Assembly: GCF_023091745.1 (NCBI RefSeq)
Contig: NC_068922.1
Span: 29,736,001 to 29,800,000 of the forward strand
Direction of reading: 5' to 3'
DNA: 64,000 nt
Source: Budorcas taxicolor
Taxonomy: Eukaryota; Chordata; Mammalia; Artiodactyla; Bovidae
Shown: positions 11,254-23,435 of the stretch, in pieces
Layout: each line of letters begins with the position of its first letter
How positions within the stretch are numbered: the stretch's first letter is position 1
Program-made: the position numbers and the translations under genes
The notes under the pieces: generated by a model
What the model saw: the letters and a program-made list of their open reading frames with translations, nothing else
Told to the model about the DNA's origin: nothing
The model's database searches: none

Positions 11254-11453
11254 GAAAGTGACAGTGAAAGTCACTCAGTCATGTCCGACTCTTTGTGACC
11301 CCACGGACTATACAATCCATGGAATTCTCTGGGCCAGAATACTGGAGTGGGTAGCCTTTCCCTTCTCCAGGGGATCTTCCCAAGCCAGGGATCGAACCCA
11401 GGTCTCCCATATTGAGGGCAGATTCTTTACCAGCTGAGCCACAAGAGAAAGCC
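11254..11453 (-). mobile_element. Bov-tA SINE followed by a repeated CHR tail
   Basis: Reverse Bov-tA, from GAAAGTGACAGTGAAAGTCA to GAGCCACAAGAGAAAGCC. Then 11454-11508 repeats the preceding CHR tail (GCACAGCAACAAAGACCCAG), so a segment larger than a TSD was duplicated here. Confidence 0.85.
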
Positions 11454-11518
11454 TGTGCACAGCAACAAAGACCCAGCACAGCACCCCCTCTCCCCCCAGA
11501 AAAGAACAGAACAGTCTT

Positions 11519-12283
11519 CAGTTCAGTTCAGTTCAGTTGCTCAGTCGTGTCCGACTCTTTGCAACCCCATGAATTGCAGCACGCCAGGCCTCCCTGTCCA
11601 TTACCAACTCCCAGAGTTCACTCAGACTCATGTCCATCAAGTCAGTGATACCATCCAGCCATCTCATCCTCTGTCGTCCCCTTCTCCTCCTGCCCCTAAT
11701 CCTTCCCAGCATCAGAGTCTTTTCCAGTGAGTCAACTCTTCGCATGATGTGGCCAAAGTACTGGAGTTCCAGCTTTAGCATCATTCCTTCCAAAGAAATC
11801 CCAGGGTTGATCTCCTTCAGAATGGACTGGTTGGATCTCCTTGCAGTCCAAGGGACTCTCAAGAGTCTTCTCCAACACCACAGTTCAAAAGCATTAATTC
11901 TTCGGTGCTCAGCTTTCTTCACAGTCCAACTCTCACATCCATACATGACCACTGGAAAAACCATAGCCTTGACTAGACGGACCTTTGTTGGCAAAGTAAT
12001 GTCTCTCCTTTTCAATATGCTACCTAGATTGGTCATAATTTTCTTCCAAGGAGTAAGCGTCTTTTAATTTCATGGCTGCAGTCACCATCTGCAGTGATTT
12101 TGGAGCCCCCCAAAATAAAGTCTGACACTGGTTCCACTGTTTCTCCATCTATTTCCCATGAAGTGATGGGACCAGATGCCATGATCTTAGTTTTCTGAAT
12201 GTTGAGCTTTAAGCCAACTTTTTCACTCTCCACTTTCACTTTCATCAAGAGGCTTTTTAGTTACTCTTCACTTTGTGAAAGTG
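11519..12283 (-). mobile_element. BovB LINE 3' fragment
   Basis: Reverse BovB of ~765 bp. It is relatively intact: 167 codons stay open in reverse (12036 down to 11533) with the typical VVMYGCESWTVKKAEHRRI and MRWLDGITDLMDMSLSELW blocks. The tail is (TTCAG)n at the low-coordinate edge. GAACAGTCTT flanks it at 11509-11518 and 12302-12311. Only the C-terminal ORF end is present; there is no RT core. Confidence 0.94.
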
Positions 12284-12325
12284 GTTTTAGAAATAACCTC
12301 AGAACAGTCTTAGGTATTAGTATTA

Positions 12326-12604
12326 TCTGCTGCTGCTGCTGCCAAGTCACTTCAGTTGTGTGTGACTCTGTGCGACCCCATAGATGGCAGCCCACCAGGC
12401 TCCGCCGTCCCTGGGATTCTCCAGGCAAGAACATTGGAGTGGGTTGCCATTTCCTTCTCCAATGCATAAAAGTGAAAAGTGAAAGTGAAGTCGCTCAGTC
12501 GTGTCCGACTCTTTGTGACCCCATGGACTGCAGCCTACCAGGCTCCTCCATTCATGGGATTTTCCAGGCAAGAATACTGGAGTGGGATGCCATTGCCTTC
12601 TCCC
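12326..12604 (-). mobile_element. Bov-A2 SINE with TSD
   Basis: Reverse Bov-A2 (dimeric Bov-A): CTGCTGCTGCTGCCAAGTCA, two monomers each with CAGGCAAGAA and GGAGTGGG blocks, linked by AAAGTGAAAAGTGAAAGTGA. A perfect TSD, ATTAGTATTA, lies at 12316-12325 and 12605-12614. Confidence 0.94.
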
Positions 12605-12614
12605 ATTAGTATTA

Positions 12615-13640
12615 GCAGTATTTTCTATTTGCCTAAAACAATTGTTTCCAAACAACACAAATGATCTCATCTCCTTGAAGTTATTCTGTGGAGGACAGGT
12701 TGGTGTTTAAGGAAATTTGGGCCAGTGGAGTTCTTGAAGATGCACATTTGTTGCCAAGCCTGTGTACCCATGCCCTACAGTGAAGATGAGTTCTAGCCTG
12801 AAAATGCATGTATGTGTATACACACACACACAAACACACACACACTAACTAAATGCGTGAGTCTGCACACTGGAATCCAATCTGAAGAAGCAGAACTGCC
12901 CTCCTGTGCTCCAACAGTTGGGGGAGTAGGGGTCTGGTACATTTTCAAGGCTCTGTTTTGGTGTCAGATTGAGTGGAGATAGAGCATCCATTAATTTTGC
13001 AGAGCATCTGGGATCTTTAAAGCCAGAAGAAGCCACACAATTTATCAATCTTAATTTGCTCACGCTGCAGTTAGACAGAGGAGATCTCTGGGAAATGCTG
13101 ACAGGACCCAGATGTTCTTTGTCCGGTTGTCACACTCACCCGCAGAGCCCCACACCCCCAACTTCCTCAGCCTGAAAGCCAGGTCCCCCTCACTTGGCCC
13201 ACTGACCTAATGCCTACATGGTGTTAAGTCCCCAAAACACACCAAGTTGGTTAGGTATCCTGTGGGCAACTCTTCTTGTAACTAGGAAATTCCAAATTGT
13301 CAGCTGTCAGCCCTGGGACCAGGGTGAAAATTTCAGTCTGATAAACATTTGAGTTCTTATTAGTGGATTGAGAGGGAATTGGCCAACCCACATGCACAGG
13401 ATATTCTCAAATCTTAGAAATGCTCTCCCATGTCAGCTGTGTTCGAAGTCCAATGAAAGAGTACGATGATCATGTCATTATTTTAGGTTCCTTGAAGATA
13501 GGAATCAAATCTTCTATGTCTTTTATTTTCCTACAGTTTCTCCTATAATGCCATGCTCAATTAATATATATATAATGCAATATATATGTAATAATTATAT
13601 ATAATATATAATGCAATGCTCAATTAATATTGTATTTGCC
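12615..13640. other. No gene recognised; (CA)n and AT-rich runs
   Basis: Unique DNA with a short interrupted (CA)n near 12821-12845 and an AT-rich TATATA segment at 13562-13620. No coding exon recognised. Confidence 0.55.
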
Positions 13641-13654
13641 TGAATGGGACCATT

Positions 13655-13697
13655 CACAAAGAGTCAGACACGACTGAGCAACTGAACTGAACTGAAC
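13655..13697 (+). mobile_element. 43-bp BovB tail insertion
   Basis: Only the last 43 bases of BovB (from CACAAAGAGTCAGACACGAC to the (GAACT)n tail), flanked by a perfect 14-bp TSD, TGAATGGGACCATT, at 13641-13654 and 13698-13711. Confidence 0.9.
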
Positions 13698-14004
13698 TGA
13701 ATGGGACCATTGGATTTCCACCAACTAACTCATATACTTCATATACTCATCTTCTCCTTTTAAATTTCTTCTTTAAAATGGAGTTTTTTGTTCCATTGAG
13801 TTAAAAACAATCATATTTCTCTACACTTTAGTTTCTGATTTCCTATAGACTCTATCTTGGACCAGACTCTGGGCAAACAGAAGGAATAAGACAGATAACA
13901 TTTTTGCCTCCAAATACATTAAAATCTGGTTTGAGGCAGAGAAATAAACAACTGTTTTAGAGTGATAAATCCTATAGGATCAAGGGTAGGGGAGGTACTG
14001 GGTT

Positions 14005-14640
14005 TGAAATAGATGGGGAAAAAGTGAAAACAGTGACAGATTTTATTTTCTTGGGCTCCAAAATCACTGTGGACGGCGATTACAGCTATGAAATTAAAAG
14101 ATGCTTGCTCCTTGGAAGGAAAGATATGACAAACCTAGATAGCATATTAAGAAGTAGAGACATCACTTTGCTGACAAAGATCCATACAGTGAAAGCTATG
14201 GCTTTTCCAGTAGTCATGTACAGATGTGAGATTTGGACCATAAAGAAGGTTGAGCACCAAAGAATTTATGCTTTTGAATTATGGTGCTGGAGAGGACTCT
14301 TGAGAGTCCCTTGGACAGCAAGAAGATCAAACCAGTCAATCCTGAAGAAAATCAGTCCTGAATATTCATTGGAAGGACTGCTGCTGAAGCTGAAGTTTCA
14401 ATACTCTGGTCACCTGATGTGAAGAGTCAATTCACTGGAAAAGACCCTGACACTGGGAAAGATTCAGGGCTGGAGGAGAAGGGCACAACAGAGGATGATA
14501 TGGTTGGATGGCATCACTGACTCAATGGACATAAGTTTGAGCAAACTCTGGAAGATGGTGAAGGACAGGGAAGCTTGGTATGCTGCAGTCCATGGAGTTG
14601 CAAAGAGTCAGACACGACTTACTGACTGAACAATAACAAC
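14005..14640 (+). mobile_element. BovB LINE 3' fragment
   Basis: Forward BovB ending in an ACTGAACAATAACAACAAC tail. One reading frame stays open from 14024 to 14422 (ILRSRDITLLTKIHTVKAM, ELWCWRGLLRVPWTA), then hits a stop after YSGHLM. RT core absent. Confidence 0.92.
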
Positions 14641-14742
14641 AACAGCCCATTTTGTATCCTAGCCCAGGGGTCAGGAAGGAGGAAGCAATTCTGATTTGAT
14701 TCCTAAACCAGAAGGAGTCAGCCAGGTAAAGATGAGGGGTGA

Positions 14743-14882
14743 AGGACTTCCCTGGTGGTCCATTGGCTGGGACTCCCCTCTCCCAATACAGAGGGACTGA
14801 GTCTGATTCCTAGTCAGGGAACTAGATCCTGTATGCCTCAAGTAAGACCCAGCACAGTCAAATAAATAAATTTTAAAAGATA
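14743..14882 (+). mobile_element. CHR-type SINE
   Basis: Short CHR SINE: GGACTTCCCTGGTGGTCCAT, CTGATTCCTAGTCAGGGAAC, AAGACCCAGCACAGTC, then an AT-rich tail. Confidence 0.8.
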
Positions 14883-15147
14883 TTAAAAAATAGATGAGGA
14901 GTGAATCTTAGCACATGATTCACAAAGGAGTGGTGCCTGATTTTTGTCATTGCCACAGTTGATTTGATGACTGGGAGAGAAGGTGTCATTTTCCTTGCAC
15001 TTTCCCAGTGGCGCCCTTGCTCATAGAAAGAACAGGCAACTTTTCTTCTATGACATACAAGCGTGAGAGTTTTGGCATTTGCACTGTTCCTTTGAATTTA
15101 GCCATTATTTCAGAAGGCCTCGGTAAAAATGTAAATGCTCCCTGGGT

Positions 15148-15340
15148 GTGTGCTTTGTGGCTCCATGGACTGTAGCCCTCCAGTCTCCTCTCTCCATGGG
15201 ATTATTCCAATGACAATAGTGGAGTGTGTTGCCATTTCCTATTCCAAGGTATCTTCCTGACCCAGGGATCAAACCTGAGTCTCTGGCATCTCCTGCATTG
15301 GCAGGCAGATTCTTTACTACTAGCACCACATGGGAAGCCA
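15148..15340 (-). mobile_element. Bov-tA SINE
   Basis: Reverse, diverged Bov-tA with CTCCATGGACTGTAGCCCTC, CTTCCTGACCCAGGGATCAA and the complement of the tRNA head ending GGGAAGCC. Confidence 0.85.
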
Positions 15341-16974
15341 GGGAGACATGATTAAAACATCATTACCCATTAGCAACTTTAGGTGAAATAAATCTTCTCT
15401 TCATGTTTTCTTGTCAGCTCTCTGGGTTCTGGGAAAATGAGCAAGAAAACTGTCAAAATTTGAAGGGAGGAGGTGAGGTTCAGAAGAAGGAAAACCAGAG
15501 ATGGGAAGGTCTTGAGGTTCCCAACTAGGTTGGGGGACATTATTTCCAACTAGGGTTACTAGTCCTAATTTTACTCCACTCAGAAGGTCCCAGGACCAAG
15601 TCAGTTGGGAAAACGCATATATAAACTTTATAAATGCTTATATAAATTTATATAAATGCATATATAAACTTTATAAAGTACAAAGTTTCTTTATAATAGG
15701 ACTGTTTAGAGTCTCTGTGATGCCAAGATGCACTGTGGTTCTCTGAGAGATGTTGTAACGTTAAACATTTCACAACTATATTTGACCATGGAACCCCTTC
15801 GGTGGACAGTTTTCTGGGATTAGTGTTCCAGGCAACACACTTTGGGAAATTCTGGTTTGGAGGATGGAGTGAGCAGTGAAAGGAAATGCAACTCCAGGAG
15901 GGACCCCATTATATCACTGTGATGATGAAAGCATGACGTTTGTAGATCATTAGACTGATTCCTTTTTAACCAAGGACCAGGTTTCTTTCTTGCATGAATA
16001 TCTGTTTAAGCCTCACCTATGGACTATTTTAGTTCTGTAAAGAATCATCCATTCATTCACTCATTCATTCATGTATAATTTTTTTATGAGATTAAAGTTT
16101 TGCACTGTGCTCTCCAAAATGAGGCAGGCTCATATAGAGTGTCTTTGCTTGCTCACTTGCTTCCCAGCAAAATGAGCAAATTTTGTCTATAAACGTCTCA
16201 TGCAATCCATCTTGTACACTTGACCTCTTTTATCTCATGCCACTTATCAGTTCATCTTGGAAACACACACTTTGACCAAGCTGACCATGACTATTTATAT
16301 ACATTTGGAAGACATTCCACTGAAAATTACTCTCCAAACGTCCTGTTCAGTAAAGTAAGGAAGTGGTAATAGGACCCTCCTGTTTCATCACTGTGTTTTC
16401 CTTATGATAGTTTCCTGCAGTGTTATCAGCCAGTTTAGGATTAAGAAAATCTCCTGCAGGCATTCCAAAACTTCCTTCCAACTCTTTCGGTTTCTTCTGG
16501 AGCAAGAAACATTTAAGCTCTTTCTTTGCTAAAAGCTGAGAAGGCAAAAACTAGGAGAGGACAGTGGGAGTGCTATTTGTTTTCTTGATTTCAACCATTT
16601 AAATGTCTACCACATACAAGTCTGCTGTTCCCTGCAAAAAGAATGTGGAAGGGGATATGTGATGTGGCCATGTGGCCCTTGCTGTCAGGAGTCTGATAAG
16701 TGAGGAAAACAAGAAACATGCACAAATTGTTAATTATCAGGCAGGCAAATAAAGGCAGATAGGAGATAACAAGATGCCCCAGACTCACACCCCAAGTGGG
16801 GTGAAGGGAGAGTTTTCTGTGATGATTTCCTGAGAAAGGAGGTAGCTTTGGAGACAGGCTTTGAGGGGTGGTTGAGATTTCACCCTGAAGACCTTCTGGG
16901 GATGCTGCTTTGTGGGAAGGGAAGAATGAGAGCACAGGTGTGAAAATGAGGTGTGCTCAAGATGCAGTAGGCAA
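15341..16974. other. No gene recognised; short TATAAA tandem
   Basis: About 1.6 kb of unique DNA. 15615-15685 is an imperfect tandem of ATATAAACTTTATAAATGC-like units. No exon recognised on either strand. Confidence 0.55.
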
Positions 16975-17145
16975 TGGTGCTTGGTGATGACCTAGAGTGG
17001 TGGGGTGGGGGAGGGTGTGAGAGAAGCTCATGAGGGAGGGGAAATATATATATATATAATATACATATATAGCTGATTCACTTCATTGTACAGCAGAAAC
17101 TAACACAACATTATAAGGCCACTATACCTCAATTAAAAATTTTTT
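16975..17145 (+). mobile_element. L1-type 3'UTR fragment
   Basis: The L1 3' end is recognisable from GTGATGACCTAGAGTGG, GGGAGGGGAAATATA, GTACAGCAGAAACTAACACA and a CCTCAATTAAAAA end. An internal (TA)n run sits at about 17046-17070. Confidence 0.75.
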
Positions 17146-17448
17146 AAAAAGATGCAATAAGCAATTGTCTGGATGTTAGCACTTACCTATATTGTCAGGT
17201 AGAAGTCAGGAGTCTTTCTTGACTTTTGATCTGCCTCCCATCACCTTTTACTTGATTGGTCCCAGTTGTGGATTTTATCTCCTGAGTATCTTCCAATGCC
17301 CTCACTTCCATTTCTGGCTCATCCTTTCCAGCAGCTGAGCCCTGTTTGGTTTCCCTTTTTCCTTCTGGGCTGCCTCCTATCTCTCTTCACATTGCCTCCA
17401 GAACAGACTTCCTGAAAGGCAGATCTAACTCTCCTGCTGAGCTATTTC

Positions 17449-18884
17449 AAATCCTAAAAAGATGATGCTGTTAAAGTGTTGCACTCAATACACCAGCAGA
17501 TTTGGAAAACTCAGCAAGCAGTAGCCACAGAACTGGAAAAGGTCAGTTTTCATTCCAATTCCAAAGAAACACAATGCCAAGAATGTTCAAACTATCATAC
17601 AATTGCACTCATTTCACATGCTAGCGAGGTAATGCTCAAAATCTTTCAAGTTAGACTTCAGCAGAATGTGAACTGAGAACTTCTAGAGTACAAGCCGGAT
17701 TCAGAAAAGGTAGAGGAGCCAGAGATCAAATTGTCAGTGTATGCTGGATCATAGAAAAAGCAAGGAAACTCCAAAAAAACATCTACTTCTGCATCATTGA
17801 CTATGCTAAAGCCTTTGACTGCGTGAATCACAACAAACTGTGGAAAATTCTTAAAGAGATAGGAATACCAGACCATCTTATCTGTCTCCTAGGAAATACG
17901 TATGTAGAATAAGAGGCAACAGTTAGAACCAGACATGGAACAATGGACTGGAACAACAACAACAAAATTGGGAGAGGAGCACATCAAGGTTGTATATTGT
18001 CACCTTGCTTATGTAACTTCTATGCAGAGTACATCATGCGAAACGTTGGGCTGGATGACCCACAAACTGGAATCAAGATTGCAGTGAGAAATATCAATAA
18101 CCTCAGAGATGCAGATGATACCACTCTAACAGCAGTAAGTGAAGAGGAACTAAAGAGTCTATTGATAAAGGTGAAAGAGGAGAGTGAAAACTCAGCATTC
18201 ACATAACTAAGATCATGGCATCTGGTCCCATCACTTTATGGCAAATAGATGGGGGAAAAGTAGACAAATGAGAGATTTTATTTCCTTGGTTTCCAAAATC
18301 ACTGCAGATGGTGACCGCAGCCACAAAATTAAAGGATGCTTCTTCCTTGGAAGAAAAGCTATAACAAACCTAGACATGGTATTAAAATGTGGAGACATCA
18401 TTTTGCTGACAAAGATCCATATAGTGAAAGCTATGGTATGGTTTTTCCAGTCGTCATGCACAGATGTGAGAGTTGGACCATAAAGCAGACTAAGCACTGA
18501 AGAATTGATGCTTTTGAACTGTGGTGTTGGAGAAGACTCTTGAGAGTCCCTTGGACTGCAAGGAGATCAAACCAGTCCATTCTAAAGGAGATCAGCCCTG
18601 GGATTTCTTTGGAAGGAATGATGCTAAAGCTGAAACTCCAAAACTTTGGCCACCTCATGTGAAGAGCTGACTTATTGGAAAAGGCTCTGATGCTGGGAGG
18701 GACTGGAGGCAGGAGGAAAAGGGGGCAACAGAAGATGAAATTGTTGGATTGCATCACTAACTCAATGGACATGAATTTGAGCAAATTTTGGACGATTATA
18801 GAGGACAGAGGAGCCTGGCGTGCTGCAGTCCACAGGGTGGCAAAGAGTCGGACATGACTTAGTGACTGAACAACAGAAACTCTC
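17449..18884 (+). mobile_element. BovB LINE with part of the RT domain, inactive
   Basis: The largest BovB piece (~1.44 kb). It runs through the reverse-transcriptase core (IIDYAKAFDCVNHNKLW near 17796-17841) to the catalytic box near 18110. That box reads DADD rather than the YADD expected for RTE RTs, so the first residue of the box is changed. Many stops and frameshifts follow, then the C-terminal block and tail to GACTGAACAACAGAAAC. Dead copy. Confidence 0.92.
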
Positions 18885-19364
18885 CCACATGCCTTCCTCA
18901 GAGGCCCATGGCCATGGAGATAGAGTCCAAATTCCTGACATGACCTACGCTCCACGGTCACATAAACGTGGGCTCCAATTCTTGCTCTGTGTTTACAAGT
19001 TTTGGACCAGCTGTGTTCACCTGAGATGTTGCAACCAAACCTTAGTGTTCTCATCTGGAAAGCAACACCATTAGCAAACCGTCATTGCATTCTTGTTAGG
19101 GTTGTCCCTCTTGCCAACCTGCATCCTGAGCCCAGCTTCCAGGCCCTGCTGTTGTTCCCAACCTCACCTCTGCCTTCTCTTCCTCTTTTGTGCCTCCTTC
19201 TACCCTGTCCTTCAAGACTCACCTCCAGCATCCCCTTCTCTTGGAAACCTGCCCCAGTCCTCCCTGGTCCTCAGGGCCTACTGCGCATCCCTTTCGTGTT
19301 CTCATCCCTCCCAGCACTAACCTTCCAGGGTGTGTTCCTGCCTCTTCCTATACCTAGCTGACTG
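18885..19364. other. No gene recognised
   Basis: About 480 bases, C/T-rich from 19130. Open frames at 19002-19361 look like composition effects of the CCT-rich strand; no domain recognised. Confidence 0.5.
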
Positions 19365-20340
19365 TTTCTCAGGAATAGATTTTCCGAAGTGGGATCACAG
19401 GTCAAATGATACTTGTATTTTGAATTTAGATACCCAGGGCCAGATTGCGCTCATGAAAGGAGTATCAATTTCCACTCCCATAAGGACTGGATAAAATGAC
19501 TTTATTTCCCTCAGCCTCACTAACCCTGGGTAGGACCATTCTTTTTAGTCTTTGCTAGGCTGATAGGTGAAAAATTTGATATATCGTTGTAGTTTAATCA
19601 GACTTTCTTTGATCGCTAACACTTCCTGGTATCACTAACACTTTGTGGTATCTGTAGTTCTACCTTTGTGAATTGTTTCTTTGCTTTTTGCTCATTTTTC
19701 AAGTGGAAAATTCCCCTTTCCCTTGTTGATTTGTAAAATGAGTTTTTATATTTACCTTTGCAAAGATGTATTGCAACTATTTCCCCTCATTTATTATTTA
19801 CCTATAAACTTACATTGTATGTCATTTTTTTTGTTTTTGTTTTTGTTTTTAACCATGAGAAAGTTTAAGACCTATTAATCTTTTTCTTTGCATTTCTGAG
19901 GTTTGTTTTGTACTTAGAAAGACATCCCTCACTGTAGGATTTTTAAAAATATTGTATCCAATGTTCTTAGAATAATTTTATGGAATTTTTTTTAACAGTC
20001 AATCCTTGGCCTATTCACAGTTTATTTGGATAGAGGATGTAAGATAGGGATCAATCTTTATTTTTCTGAAAAACACATAATATGTTATTTCAACAGTGTT
20101 GGGTCTTTTCTCCATGAATTACCAATTTAAGATATCTATATCATGTAACAAATTCATGTGTGTGTGTGTGTTCACATCTAGTTCCTGAACTCTTCATTCT
20201 TACCTGTTGGTCTGTCTTTCTGTTTCTTTATGAGATTTATACTCTTTCAGTTAATGTGGCCTGATAATGTATGTTGATATCTGGCAAGTCGACCCTAAAC
20301 CAGCTTATTTTCTGTAATTCTCCTATGGCCTTATCATCCC
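19365..20340 (-). repeat. Ancient L1M/HAL1-like LINE fragment
   Basis: Reverse-oriented old mammalian L1. TCAGGAATAGATTTTCCGAA, GTGGGATCACAGGTCAAATG and GGCTGATAGGTGAAAAATTT are in the order of L1M ORF2/3' sequence, continuing with weaker similarity to GTGGCCTGATAATGTATG. Includes a (TTTTTG)n run near 19825. Confidence 0.65.
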
Positions 20341-22744
20341 AGAGTGAAGAAAGGACTCCTAACCCTCTTCAGTCCCAGAAGTTGATTGGGACACTGGCAA
20401 CCTCGATAGATCCATGGCCTGGATCAGTGAGTTCTTTTAGAAATCCTCATCACTGGGAGATGGCCTCAGACCTGAGGCCTGAACCTCCAGGAGGGCCTGT
20501 GCAAGCTTAGGCTATTTCTGTAACAGTGGAGGTTCTAGAAACTAGGTGTGTATCTTTTGGAGATTGATGATGGTAAAAGGTAAGGACAGAGGTGAAGGAG
20601 GGCCAGAAAAAGAATGATCTGATTTTGAACTCTGTTGTCATTCTGATTTATGCTTAGTAACAACTTGATCTCTAAAAAAGATTATTTTCTATTTCTATAT
20701 TCAGAAATTTGGGACACTGAAGTGGATCTATTACTCTTCAAATAAGAATGTGGGAGAGGATGGATTGCAAACGTGAACACTGGGGACTAGAACATTGTGT
20801 GAAATGTTCATTCATGGAAGGAATGAAGTGTTGTTTATTCATACCATGAAGTTCTTTTAATATTTTTAGGGTCAAGAAGGGGGAGAGTTTAACCCACTGC
20901 CTTATATGGGTTCTGTTCTAACCTTTCCTGAAAGAAGAATTCACCTCTTTCCTGAAAGAGGAATTCGCTTGAATTCACCATGCCTTCATTCACATATTCA
21001 CGCTTCTGGCCGCTGAAACTGTCTTGCTATCTTAACTCAGTCCAGTCCTGCAAAATGCCATCTGCTAGAAACAGCAGGGAAAGCAGCAGGCCAGGTTTGG
21101 ATTAAGCCTGCCAAGAAGCTCTGCTGTAGAGCAGTTACGTGAGGAGGGGAAAGGGTTACACAGGTCAAATTCCACTGAAGCAAGGCTTGGGTTCAATCTC
21201 CCGTGGTCTGTGCTTTCCCAGTGATCAATGATTTTCCTTTAAGTAGATTATCCCCTTGGGGTATAACACTCTTTTGTTACCCTGCATTTTTGTGGTGACT
21301 AGATTTAACGTACAAATAGAAATTGCATGGATATGTTCTTCTGGGAATGAGGAGCAAATCAGCCTTAAGCTCGGCCTTCAGAGGTGACTTGTAAGATTGT
21401 GGATGGAGTGTGGTTTCTCTTTCGTTAGAAAACAACACATTTCGTTGATGTGGTGTCATCAGGAAATGTACAATACATGGGATTTCTCCAAAATGTTGCT
21501 AGAATGTCAGGATGTCTTCAGGCATCTGATTCTGCTCTGAGTTTGCAAAATGAAACCCAGACTTTCCTTCTAGAGATACAGACGGAATTATTCCCATGTA
21601 CAAGCCTGGCCAGGATGCATAAAAATGACTACTTCCTTAACTCTCAGTTGTGTTATATGATTTTCCTTTGTCTGCATTCTTGACTCCCAATCAGCCCTCA
21701 GAGAGAAAAAAAGAAAAGAAAAAGAAAGATACTTTCAGTTTAATGTTTTTAGTAAAGGAAAATATTTTGCTTGACAATTAATAGTGGAAAAAAAACCCAT
21801 TCTTCCCAAATTGAAATGCAACTGAATATGCAGTTGTTGGCAATGAAGCCATCAGTGTACAACTGGGGTTTGTTGATTTGGTTTCAGTTTTAACTGGCAG
21901 CTTGTTCTTATTAACTATCTCTGGAAGAAAGGGTACCTCCTTCATGGTGACCACAAGAGCTTACTGAGGGTTTAGGCCTGCCAGACACAGAGATGGGTTC
22001 TGGTGATCCACAGGCAAAGGCAGAATTCCTGAGTAAGTGTGTAGATAGAGAGATGAAGACAAAATGACCTTCTGGGATGCTGTGAGAAAACACAGGATTA
22101 CGGATGGGGATGCAGTTATGTCCTCACTGACTTGACAGAGAAGTGGGTTTGGGCCAAGGGAAAGAGGGGCCAAGAAAGGTGCTCCAGGCAGGAGGAAGCA
22201 CCTCACAAAGTCAGGGAGACACGATCAGGAACCCAGCGTGGGGAGAAAGTTGGTTCTTGTGGGAAGTAGACATGCTAGCATCATGAAGGACCTCATATCC
22301 CGTTTTCTTGAGGAGTAAGCAGAGCCTCTAAGAAGCAGGCAGTGAAGCTGGGGTGACAGGCAGGAGACTCATGATCAGACTGATACTTTGACATGAACAG
22401 TTTGGTCAAAGGGTGGAAGAAGGACAAACAGGGATTGAAGGTGGTAAAGGCGATTAGCAGGCTGTTGTCGTGATGAATGTGAAAACTAAAGCAAGCCTTG
22501 ACCAGAGAGTGACAGAGGATGTAGAGGATGCTTTTGACTCGGCAAGCTTCACTGATGGTGAGGATGGAGAGAGAGAAGGGTCTAGAATGACTTCTCGGGT
22601 GTTTGGGCGGTTCACGTGAAAGCAGAATTGTTGGTTGAGACAGAGAAGAGGGAGTAGGGTAGAGTGGGTCTGCCTTGGGTGCATGGGGTCTAAGTATACT
22701 TCTGTATTTGTGTCTGTAGCTTAGGAATGAACTCTGATCTAGAG
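20341..22744. other. No gene recognised; minor repeats
   Basis: About 2.4 kb. A ~23-bp unit (CTTTCCTGAAAGAAGAATTC) is imperfectly duplicated at 20926-20970, and a GA-rich run lies at 21699-21732. 22260-22600 reads like a diverged old interspersed repeat that I cannot name. No exon recognised. Confidence 0.5.
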
Positions 22745-23435
22745 AACTCCTCCCTCCCTCCTGCCCCCAGTAGCCACTGTTCCACTTTCTGTCTCTATGG
22801 ATTTGACTACTTTAGACATTTCATATTAGTGGAAGCACACAATATTTGTCCTTCTGTCGTGTGGCACATATCAGAATTTCCTTCTTTTTAAGGCAGAACA
22901 TTTCATTGTATGGATGTACCGTTGTGTTTCTCCGTCCTTTAGTTGATGGACATTAAGGTTTTCACCTTTTGACTGTTTGAACACTGCTGCTATGAGCATT
23001 CATGTGCAAGTATCTGTTTGATCTCCTGCTTTCAATTCTTCTGGGTCTATGTTTAACTGTTTGCAGAACTGCCATACTGTTTTCCAGAGTGACGACACTA
23101 TTTTACATTCCCATCAACTATGCACAAAGGTTCTAATTTCTCCACATCCTCACTAATACTTATTTTTTGGTTTTTGATTTGATAATAGTTTGGCAACTCT
23201 TGGGCTTCCCTAGTGACTCAGATGGTAAAGAATCTGCCTACAATGCAGGAGACCCTAGTTTGATCCCTGGGTTGGGGAGATCCCTTGGAGAATGAAATGG
23301 CTATCCACTCCAGTATTCTTGCCTGGAGAGTTTCCATGGACAGGGGAGCCTGGTGGGCTATAGTTCCCATCCCATGGACTCACAAAGAGTTGGACACAAC
23401 TGAATGATTTTTTGGCAACTGTTATTTTATAAATA
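22745..23435 (-). repeat. L1M 3' fragment split by a SINE
   Basis: Reverse L1M 3'UTR: CCACTGTTCCACTTTCTGTC, GATTTGACTACTTTAGACAT, TTGATGGACATTAAGGTTTT and TTCCCATCAACTATGCACAA in expected order. The last ~15 bases resume after the Bov-tA at 23199-23410. Confidence 0.75.
23199..23410 (+). mobile_element. Bov-tA SINE with TSD
   Basis: Forward Bov-tA (GGGCTTCCCTAGTGACTCAG to GTTGGACACAACTGAATGAT). A perfect TSD, TTTGGCAACT, lies at 23189-23198 and 23411-23420. Inserted into the older L1M. Confidence 0.93.

Noticed and set aside
11533..12036. 167-codon reverse frame that looks like a real protein
   Set aside because: It is the C-terminal end of the BovB ORF inside a TSD-flanked truncated copy, not a host gene.
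18431..19054. 207-codon reverse frame
   Set aside because: Antisense of the BovB 3' region; its long openness comes from base composition of BovB on that strand.
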